Positions 56,108 to 64,000 of a DNA stretch of 64,000 nucleotides are shown piece by piece. How positions within the stretch are numbered: position 1 is the first letter of the stretch; every line of letters begins with the position of its first letter. Under the pieces are notes generated by a model that was not told where the DNA came from, made no database searches, and was given only the letters and a program-made list of their open reading frames with translations. The position numbers were made by a program, and so were the translations under genes. The stretch comes from Limnephilus marmoratus (taxonomy: Eukaryota > Arthropoda > Insecta > Trichoptera > Limnephilidae), in contig OU862928.1 of the NCBI GenBank assembly GCA_917880885.1, positions 13,163,721 to 13,227,720 on the forward strand, read 5' to 3'.

Positions 56108-56314
56108 CAGTGTGTGCAATTCACATGCGGTAGAAGTAAAACCATCAGAAAACTAAAATAGACAGGAGTGGGAGGCTACGAAGCACCGCACAAAGAGAAG
56201 ACCGATAATACTATCTCATTCGCTCGCAGACTAAATCATTTATATGTATAATATGTTTATCTCTTTTTAGTAACGCTATTTTTTGTTTCATCGAGTTTAA
56301 AATTACAACGTTAC
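56108..56314. repeat. Second copy of the 52.55-kb upstream block
   Basis: Same orientation as 52548-52745, with matching landmarks (CACAAAGAG, TCTCATTC, TTTCATCGAGTTT). No signal-peptide exon follows, so it is a promoter-proximal duplicate without its exon, or part of a repeat. Confidence 0.7.
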
Positions 56315-56544
56315 AATGTTCTTTAGAACATCGAAATTTGCATTTGCAGTTACAAAATGTCATACTAATGAACCGGATCTTTGTTCCTCCCAGTGTTATT
56401 TTATGGCATATTTAATATGTAAAACACAGACAAGTGTCAATAATATATGATTTACGGTGAGCATTTAAATATTGCTTCTCTCATTAATCAAAACTTGCTA
56501 TTTGGAGACGTCTGACTAATCAACTGGACGATCGATATGTCGGT

Positions 56545-56658
56545 GGCCGATGGTAAAATCAGGCCGATCATTATGCGCCTGAGGAACTTCACGATCTGCC
56601 GCCAGGCACTTCACGAAGTAGCTAGGCGCATCACCATCTGCCTGATTTTACGATCGGC
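56545..56658. repeat. Short palindromic element
   Basis: GGCCGATGGTAAAATCAGGC and ATGCGCC on the left pair with GGCGCAT and GCCTGATTTTACGATCGGC on the right, making arms of about 45 bp around a CGATCTGCCGCC centre. Confidence 0.7.
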
Positions 56659-56792
56659 TGCTGACAGATGCACACGATCCATAAACAACACAGCTGAACA
56701 TGAACATTTGCTTACACATTTGCTTGAACATTACTGTAAACATTGGCAATGAGAGGAGTGGCCTTGCACATTTTTGTATGCATCTTTTTTTT

Positions 56793-57240
56793 ACTTTAGC
56801 TCCATGCAGGAGGCCCTGAGTAAATTATTCACCTCAGGGCCTATGTCATCTTTGGAGATGCTGTGTTGAGGGTGTTTTTAGGATAGGGAAAGAGAATAAG
56901 TTGTGGGAAGGAAAAGGGTATTAGGAATGGGTAGGAATCTGGGGGTCAGTGTATGCAGGAGTGATGGACGAATCCATTCCTCCCACTGCGGTGCAAGGCG
57001 ATGTTCTGAGAGAGTACGGCTGGAGAAGTCTAATGGACTCCCTCAACCATTCTTACCTGATCCGGCCTGCCATGCAGCTGGTGGGCGGACGCATCCGCCG
57101 CCAAGACCAGGACAATCCTCACCCCATGAACCCGGGCACCCCTAACGTAGCAAACCATTCGTGGCGACCTGTGACAGGGATGTTGGTTATCCAATAAATG
57201 GTTCCCGGGGCGGCGGTACCCATACCCGCCTCCCAAAATG
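56793..57240 (+). repeat. Repeat family B, full-length copy 2
   Basis: From TTTAGCTCCATGCAGGAGGC to CGGCGGTACCCATACCCGCC, matching the copy at 48150-48612. Apparent ORFs inside are shared by chance and lack domains. Confidence 0.78.
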
Positions 57241-57556
57241 CAAACTTTTGTATAAAAATTGCATCTACAGTAAACCACGCCCCCATCGGCAATGTGTTAT
57301 CTTCTTTAATGAAATAATAAATTAAATTTGAAGACATTTTAACCATGGAGGATCAAAATTAAATATTAGTTAATACATAATAATTTGTGTACTGATATGT
57401 AATATATATAAAACCACTGTACTATATATCTATATTAAAAAAAAAAAAATAAAAAAAAATAAAAAAAAAGATACATACACATTTACGCCTACATATTTAT
57501 ATTCACACTTATACATGTATAAGCATACGTGTAAACACTTTCAGATTCTAAACGAC
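57241..57556. other. Non-coding interval with A-rich tract
   Basis: An A-rich tract (57433-57469) may be the tail of an unrecognised retroelement. Confidence 0.35.
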
Positions 57557-58310
57557 GGTAGATTTAGACTTGTAATGTGCGACGTGACGTGATGTTCTCT
57601 GCCGTGATGGCTAGCGTTTACATCTATAAGTTGTCTTCTGACGCCTTATGACGATATTTTAAATCAATACGGAGCTCCCGGGGTGTTCACACGTTCCCAA
57701 TGTTTTCTCACGAATCATCCGGTTCTGATTCAGATTTTGAAGAAGATATTCAATTTATGGTGCTGGCAAGTCTTTAAAAAAAAAGAAAGAGCAGATATTA
57801 TAGTTGTGTTATTTTTTCTCCTATCTCCTCCCAAACAGCTGCTCTAATGGATTGATCTGTATATTCTTTACATTTCGTATCATAAATCGCTTTATGTTGT
57901 CGTACTATTTCGATCAGGTCGTCCATAACGATATATTCAATTAAATTTTATATCGAGACGAGTGGTAGCGTATGTATGGATACTGTTTTAATAATGTAAT
58001 GATACTGTTTTAATTTTTAAAAATCCAAATGTCATTTGATTTCCGGACACAAGAAATATAAAGTGGCCCGCGCGTCAATACACATACACAAGCACGTGGT
58101 ACATACACACTAGCAGAGACGAGGCCGTCCCCGCGCCCCTCACCTTCACCTCTCTGTCGAAAATCGAGATAGCTTCTGTCGAGTCACGTCAGACCGCATC
58201 ATGCCACAACGGAACTTACAAATAATGTAATCGCCTCCATACTAAATGTATGAAACCGATACCGCTGTAAGGCGTCAAGTCACGTCGCACCTTACAAGTC
58301 TAAATCTACC
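57557..58310. mobile_element. Non-autonomous TIR element (754 bp)
   Basis: Ends GGTAGATTTAGACTTGTAA plus GTGCGACGTGAC are repeated in inverted form at 58274-58310 with one mismatch in the first 32 bases. Inside are ACGCCTTA motifs and a GC-rich 58090-58200 patch. No transposase is present and no clean target duplication is visible. Confidence 0.75.
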
Positions 58311-58780
58311 ATACTCAGATATCTGTCAGATAAGTCAACTAATAAATGTATTAAGTATTTTATTCAAAATTATTATTTTGATTCCAAAATTATTATTAAA
58401 ACTCCGACTGACAGCCCTGAATTGAAAGAGCAAACTTTCTGAACAATTTCAAGCAAGTATAATTTTGAATGTACCTAACAATAATTTAAATTTTAAATTA
58501 CTTTATTTATAAGCCAATACCTAGAACTGAATGATTTGCGAATAAAAATACTAATTTATTAATGTTGATAATTTTGCACTTATGAACTTGCTATCAAGTT
58601 ACCTTTCTTAACACAATTATCATTCTGTTTATATAGAATGTTCTCTGTTATTATAATTATTACACGAGTACGCATCTTTTACTCTTTTTCTTTACATTTA
58701 TTTTTATATTTCATCCTGATTCAATTTTTTGTAAAAAACCAACTGTTGACTTTAAAAGAAACAAAAACGCAAAAACAACT
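58311..58780. other. Non-coding interval
   Basis: AT-rich, nothing recognised. Confidence 0.3.
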
Positions 58781-59352
58781 TAGTCCAGTCAGTGAATAGT
58801 CCAAAAGTAGGTGTAGAGTGCGTGAGCAGGGACCTAAGCGAGTCCTTCAGACACTTGTTAAGGGTGCTTAGGGTGTGAACATACTAAAAGCCCTGACGTC
58901 TAGGTGTAGAGCAAGGAGGGGGGAGGAGGGGAAGGTCCCAATTTTTGGGTATTCGCTTATATCTCAAAAACGGTGCGTTACAGAGGAAATTTTTCTCAAA
59001 ATAAGTAAAAGCTCATAAAATCATCTAAAACTTTTATTTTATATATGCGCGTAATTTTAGAAATCTCAGCCGTTTTTGAGTTACACTCTCCACAAATGTA
59101 GATATTTTCGAAAAAAATCATTTTACCTCACATTTTTCATCAAACATTCCTTCATATCGTCTAAAATATTCATTCAAGAAATAAATTTATTTTAAAAAGT
59201 TGTAAAGAATTTAATTCTCTTTTAGAATGTGTATATACGCATAATATGCAAAATTTATTTCCAACTGGTCAACATTATTTACAGCAATTTTAAGTTTTTT
59301 CGGAAGATGTTGTCATTTTCAGAAAAAGCTGTTTTTATCTTATTACTGACAC
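58781..59352. repeat. Left terminal inverted repeat of the 5-kb element
   Basis: About 570 bp. It pairs with 63298-63776. The length difference comes from several indels, such as the extra TGGGTATTCGCTTATATCTC block near 58958. Confidence 0.88.
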
Positions 59353-59474
59353 AACTTTTGTTCGTTCGCCTAATAATATGTGTGACCACACTTACAGCCA
59401 ATTATTAAATAAAGTAGACAAAAATCATGTTTTACTTTTGAATGTAGCTATAACTTTGTGGTTGTCCATTATAG

Positions 59475-59681
59475 ATAAATGAAAGAATGTTACTTTGTTT
59501 GAACCACTTGTATATTTGAGTAAAGCCGACCGGTTTCGGAACGACCGTTCCTTCTTCAGGGCAAACGTATACTGATTTGACAGTTACAAAATAGTGGTTG
59601 GGAACAATGATTGTATTATTACTAAGGATTGTGGTCTCAAATAGACAAGTGGTTCAAACAAAGTAATATTACTTCATTTAT
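59475..59681. mobile_element. 207-bp mini-element with 46-bp TIRs and hammerhead-like core
   Basis: Ends ATAAATGAA(A/G)..TGTTACTTTG and TTTGAACCACTTGT are mirrored at the right side (complement of ACAAGTGGTTCAAACAAAGT). It lies inside the 5-kb element and carries a hammerhead-like motif on the minus strand. Confidence 0.7.
59525..59562 (-). ncRNA. Hammerhead-like motif, CTGAAGA variant
   Basis: On the minus strand CCCTGAAGA is followed by a GGAAC/GTTCC helix II, GAAACCGGTC and GGC. All parts fit a PLE-type hammerhead except CTGAAGA in place of CTGATGA, a core change expected to weaken cleavage. Confidence 0.55.
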
Positions 59682-60788
59682 TTATAAAAATCATATTACT
59701 TGAAAAATTTAATAGTGATATTGATAATATTATCTCATGATAATTTTATTCTATTTCGTTACCATAAATACATAAAATTATAAACCTCATTTTCATCACA
59801 ACATCATGATACACTCTCAACTTTATATGGATTCACTTTTTCATCCTCTTTGGACGTAAGGGTCCTGGCAAGCAATGTTCATCCATGGTATTTTCATCAT
59901 CAGTAGTGGATGGTTCTTGCTGAATGGGCTCTACGTCTTCTTCATCATTGTCCTCGGTGTTGTCATCGTTGTACTCGGTCCTCGACAGGCACGCTATTGA
60001 GGCATCTCCCTCGGTATTGGAGGCACACTGCAAAACAGATCAGCATTGTTTTTCGGCATCCCCATTTGCTAATTGCACAATCCTTGGTGCAGCAGTAAAA
60101 TATAATTTTCAGAAGGACCTTCGGTGCTGGTGGATCTTCTGTTGTAATTGGAACAACGGTGTCTCCTTCATGTTTTCACCCCCATTCTTCAGGAAGCAGC
60201 TCAATCCCGAGCCACTGCTGAACTTCAGGAAGCTTTTATTTCCAGCCTCTTCAACCTCGTCGTGAGTAGAGGAGGGTTGTAAAAGATCATTGCCGCTTGC
60301 TTGATGATTTTGTGACTCCAAGTACAATTTTGAGAAGCCCACCTTGCTTCTCCTGAATGTTGCAGATGTTGTGTCGCAGCCGGTAAATGAATGTAAGAAC
60401 AGGGTGTGTTCAAATCCACGATGCTGCATCTTTTGGATGGACTCTCGTCCGGGTCTTCTTCACGATAAGGATGTCAGCATCATCGGTGGCCTGAAGTGTC
60501 TGTATCTCATTCTCCCGAATGTCTGTGTAAACAGATGAAGTTACTTTTGTTGGTAGGATTGAATTAAAAATCTTCCGGTTAAACGGGTAACGATGTGTTC
60601 CATGTCAAATTGATGTCAGTTGAACTTCTCAGTCTATATCGTCGCATCAGTTCTTGTGATTTCCTCCTGTTGACTGGGTTTGCGTACCCATCAAATACCA
60701 CAATGCGGGTCATTCCAGGATAGTGGTGGTTGACGTAGGTGATATGGCGATCACAAATTGTGGCAACGGAGGCATCGTTTTGCCAAAT

Positions 60789-62359
60789 ACAAATTTAGCA
60801 GGTCTACACACTTAACGCATTGCCATATCACACAAAAACACTGCGAACAGAAATTACTTTCCTTAGACGCTGACAAATCCACTGGCCCAGACAACATTCC
60901 ACCAATATTCCTCAAAAAATGCTCTAATACATTATCTAAACCACTCACATTATTATTCAACCGTCTCTTGACCCTTGGACACTTTCCAGACCGCTGGAAA
61001 TCTAGCTTCATTACACCTATCTACAAAAAAGGAGACGACACTAATATAGCCAATTATCGCCCCATTTGTATACAGTCAGTACTACCTAAGCTTTTTGAAT
61101 CACTGGTCCTTGATGAAATCTATCCCAAATTAATAAAATTAATTGACCAAAAACAGCACGGTTTTATCAAAGGTAGATCTACCGCAACTAATTTAACAAT
61201 ATTTCAAAATTTCATAACACAATCTTTTGCAGAAAATAAACAAGTCGACTGCATATATACAGACTTTTCGAAGGCATTTGACAAAGTATCCCATAAACTA
61301 CTAATCCAAAAACTATTTGCTCTAGGAATAAGGGATAACATGCTAAAATGGTTTACTAGCTATTTATTAAATCGTAAACTGTTCGTGAAAATAAAATCAT
61401 GGATGTCGAAAGCTTTCTGGGCTACTAGTGGCCTACCACAAGGTAGTCACCTTGGCCCGGTTTTGTTCCTCATTTTCATCAATGATATAACCAATTGCTT
61501 CAACGATGTCGAGGTATTGCTCTTTGCTGATGACATCAAGCTATACAAGAAAATAACTGATGTAAATCATTGCCATATACTTCAGTCAAATATTAGTATG
61601 TTTAAAGATTGGTGCGTTCAAAATAATTTATTCTTAAATGTAGAAAAGTGCAAAACCTTGACTTTCTTCAGAAATAAAAATCCTGTTTTATTCGAATATT
61701 CCATCAATAATACAGCTTTAGAAAGAGTCACGGAAATGAGAGATCTTGGAATTATTTTGGATGAAAAACTAAGTTTCGCCAATCATATCCACCAAATTGT
61801 AAACAAAGGTATGAAAACACTAGGCTTCGTACTAAGAACAACCAAAAACTTTAATTCCATACAAGTCATTAAATTATTATATGTATCTCTAGTTAGAAGT
61901 CTTATGGAATATAACTCGGTAGTTTGGTCTCCATCTTACAAAATTCACATTAATAACATTGAGCGAATACAAAAAAAATTTCTGCGTTTTATAAATTTTA
62001 AACTAAATATCCCACTAGAAGACTTGAAATATAATTTATTATTAAATGTTTTAAAAATACACACACTAGAAGACAGACGTAAAATAAACGACTTAACTTT
62101 TTTATTCAAAATACTTAACTCTAAATTTGACTGTTGCGAACTACTGCAACTCATAAACTTACGAATACCGACAGTAACTACACGACAAAATACACTATTC
62201 TACTGTAGCATTCATAAGCGGAACTACATTGCCCACTCTCCGATACAACGATTTCACACTATGGGAAATCAGTTATTAGGTGATATAGACATATTTAACA
62301 TAAACTTGGCGAAATTTGTTGATCTTTTAAAAAACTTATTATTCCAAAACTATTCCTAA
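60789..62359 (+). CDS. LINE ORF2 reverse transcriptase, 5'-truncated but open
   Basis: The frame is open from the insertion edge to TAA 62357-62359, about 520 codons. It holds KSTGPDNIPPIFLKKC, NYRPICIQSVLPKLFESLV, DQKQHGFIKGRST, YTDFSKAFDKVSH (motif A), SGLPQGSHLGPVLFLIFIND, LLFADDIKLY (catalytic FADD) and the thumb MRDLGIILDEKLSF. The C-terminal region includes LVRSLMEYNSVVWSPSYK. The endonuclease is lost by 5' truncation, so this copy cannot move by itself. The lack of stops indicates recent insertion. It is a Jockey/CR1-like LINE of the same family as 26489-27465. Confidence 0.9.
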
Positions 62360-62550
62360 ACCTATCTGTTTTTCAGAAAACCTATGAAATCGCTGTATTT
62401 TTGTATTTTTATGACTTGTGTGCTTTTTTATCAAATTTTATTTTTATTATTCTGTATATGTTAAATAATCTGTCATGAATTATTTTTGTACTACCAAAAT
62501 GTAAAAGCCCATTGGGCGTTAAATAAATAAATAAATAAAAAAATAAAATA
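60789..62550 (+). mobile_element. 5'-truncated LINE inserted in the nuclease-like gene
   Basis: The insertion is flanked by AAAT (60785-60788, 62551-62554). The disrupted gene reads continuously when the LINE is removed. It has a 3' UTR with ATGTAAAAGCCCATTGGGCG and an AAATAAATAAATAAATAAAA tail. The same terminus is seen on the minus-strand LINE at 26.5 kb. Confidence 0.9.
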
Positions 62551-63297
62551 AAATTACTCTGTGTAGTAGAAATCCTCCGTCCACAACTATGTTCATCTGA
62601 GACAGTAGACCAGTTTTTTGGTAGGCTCGAACAAGCTGTGCAGAACAGATTTAGTTGTCTTTCGCCTCCCACTTTCATTGAACAGTGCCAAGGAAAATGG
62701 GGCTAACTCATACTCAAAGAATTTCATCAAATCCTTATCTAATCTTTTGCTTATACACATCCGCTGAAACAGCAATGTTGGATCAACTGCAAGCTTTTCA
62801 TCGTGGATGATTATCGGCGAACTGACAGAAGACAATGGGAATGTCCGATCTTTGCGGGACAACTTGATGTCTGAGAAAGTCAGCCCACTATCGCATCCAT
62901 TGCCTTTTCACCAACTCGAATAGCATCATAGCAAGTTATTGTGGCATCTCCGACGACTCCACTGAAAATTGACATTATTTCACTGATTTGTGAGAAGAGA
63001 AGATGTGCGTCAAACCACTGACTGCGTTTGGCAATGTCTGCTGTATCTCTACTCCGGCGGGTTTGTCCGAGGTCCTCGTGCTGTTCACTTGACTCTTCAA
63101 GGGAAATGCAGATCTCGTAATTTGCGCTCATACCAACTAACCACTTGCTGAGTACATTGGCGAAACACCTCTGCCTCCTGTTATGCCTCCTCGGCTTTTG
63201 AATGATCGCTTCAATGTGGTTTCAATATTCATATCTGACCGTATGCCTGACTAAAAGTGATCAGAACGTCGCGTAGTCGTCGTCGCGCGTCTGTGTG

Positions 63298-63776
63298 CCA
63301 GTAATAAGATAAAAACAACTTTTTCTTAAAATGACGACATTTTACGAAAAAACTTAAAATTGCTGTTCCTAAATATTTACTGGTTGGAGATAAATTTCCA
63401 TATGTATATATATATATTCTAAAGGGGAATTAAATTCTTTACAACTTTTTTTGATAATTTTCTTTCTTTGATGAATATTTCAGACGATATGAAGGAATGT
63501 TTGATGAAAGATGTTAGGTAAAATGATGTTTTTCGAAAATATCTACTTTGGGGAGAGTGTAACTCAAAAACGGCTGGGATTTCGAAAATTACGTATAGAA
63601 TAAAAGTTATAGATAATTTTATGAGCTTTGACCTCCCCCCCCCCTAGCTCACCACCTAGACGTCAGGACTTTTAGTATGTTCACACCCTAAGCATCTTGC
63701 ACATGTTTCTGAACAACTCGCTTCCCTCGGTCCCTGCTCACGCACTGAGCAAGGACCTCCTTCTTTGACAGGACTA
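63298..63776. repeat. Right terminal inverted repeat of the 5-kb element
   Basis: About 480 bp. It holds the likely promoter side of the minus-strand gene, whose recognisable coding begins about 60 bp inside it. A (TA)n run and a CCCCCCCCCC tract (63637-63646) are internal differences from the left arm. Confidence 0.88.
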
Positions 63777-63779
63777 ACT

Positions 63780-64000
63780 GTAAATCTTAGGTATATTATT
63801 TTTGTCTCATTCGTCTTATTTTGTCCATAAGATAATGTGTGCCATCTGAAGAATCTATCTCGCCTGCTTCCACACTAAACTGTTATCAAGATAGTGTGAG
63901 TCATCTGAAGGTATCTCGCGGATAACCTAGTCCTTAAAATGGAACATTTTTTTATTCAAAATCAATTCGTCTTGAAGTTGAAGTTTCCGAGCTTGACGTG
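63780..64000. other. Non-coding flank
   Basis: Two AT(A/G)(A/G)TGTG..TCATCTGAAG-like repeats occur (63833-63852, 63894-63911). No gene. Confidence 0.3.

Larger units (their letters stand above)
59823..63240 (-). pseudogene. FTGCDTTSA-family protein with FEN1/XPG-like motifs, broken and split by a LINE
   Basis: From right to left on the minus strand the pieces read: SDMNIETTLKRSFKSRGGIT; MSIFSGVVGDATITC (to 62880); LAVDPTLLFQRMCISKR, FFEYELAPFSLALFNESG and VVDGGFLLHRV (to about 62556). The LINE intervenes. Then come ASVATICDRHITYVNHHYPG, VVFDGY (about 60690-60706), NPTNKSNFI, LQATDDADILIV (about 60470), LFLHSFTGCDTTSATF (about 60356-60400) and an acidic tail ending at 59833. I recognise a widespread, mostly uncharacterised multicopy insect family. 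The order VDGG, VFDGY, DDAD, GCDT resembles acidic sites of FEN1/XPG nucleases (inference). Several frameshifts, stops and a deletion before FTGCD make it inactive. Confidence 0.78.
58781..63776 (-). mobile_element. 5-kb element with about 0.5-kb TIRs carrying a nuclease-like gene
   Basis: The left TIR (58781-59352) and right TIR (63298-63776) are clear inverted homologues, from TAGTCC(A/T)GTCA at the tips to CTTATTACTG(A/G)CAC inside. Shared internal marks are GCTTAGGGTGTGAACATACT, CAGCCGTTTTTGAGTTACAC and AACATTCCTTCATATCGTCT. A 3-bp ACT lies outside each tip (58778-58780, 63777-63779), a possible target duplication. The only gene between is a minus-strand FTGCDTTSA-family pseudogene starting just inside the right TIR. 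A LINE (60789-62550) and a 207-bp mini-element (59475-59681) inserted later. Without them the element is about 3 kb. Confidence 0.85.

Overview
This is an AT-rich eukaryotic window, almost certainly from an insect or a close arthropod relative. The evidence is the many non-LTR retrotransposons of arthropod type, BEL/Pao and Ty1/copia relics, a mariner relic, degenerate AACCT (insect-telomere-like) repeats, and exons of a secreted modular serine protease of the ModSP/HP14 kind. No bacterial gene, CRISPR array, rRNA or functional tRNA is seen. Most of the DNA is mobile-element sequence in several nested layers. The order of insect cannot be fixed from the sequence alone.

Layout. 0-2 kb: a Penelope-like element (PLE) reverse transcriptase, open to the window edge, next to a hammerhead-ribozyme motif and a copia gag scrap. 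2.2-9.3 kb: two broken LINEs and a LINE ORF1, all on the minus strand; one LINE carries a fold-back inverted duplication. 10.1-15 kb: a decayed BEL/Pao retrotransposon. 15.6-17.4 kb: a decayed LINE. 18-26 kb: mostly non-coding, with a 22/23-bp minisatellite and a probable LTR. 26.2-31.6 kb: nested LINEs, the youngest (27.5-31.4 kb) nearly complete. 32.6-42.6 kb: a remnant modular serine-protease gene (six-cysteine complement-control-like exons, one trypsin-domain exon, the terminal exon). It was shaped by old exon duplications and one very recent 3,333-bp tandem duplication, and is probably a pseudogene. 43.2-52.3 kb: a fold-back transposon with an 8-bp target duplication, MITEs, tRNA-derived SINEs, a LINE tail and an internally deleted mariner. 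52.5-55.2 kb: the first exons (signal peptide, Thr/Pro linker) of another secreted-protein gene, with a duplicated upstream block. A second long-TIR element with telomere-like repeats sits 19 bp before its second exon. 56-58.8 kb: repeats. 58.8-63.8 kb: a 5-kb element with about 0.5-kb terminal inverted repeats around a broken gene whose motifs resemble FEN1/XPG-type nucleases. A LINE split that gene with a 4-bp target duplication.

The most unusual content is this long-TIR element with a nuclease-like gene; a set of hammerhead-ribozyme-like motifs scattered in several repeat contexts; two fold-back elements with 8-bp target duplications; and the layered duplication history of the protease locus. 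Only the serine-protease exons and the 52.8-kb signal-peptide gene look like host genes. Splice assignments, clade names and functions are inferences from reading the sequence, and no database search was possible.
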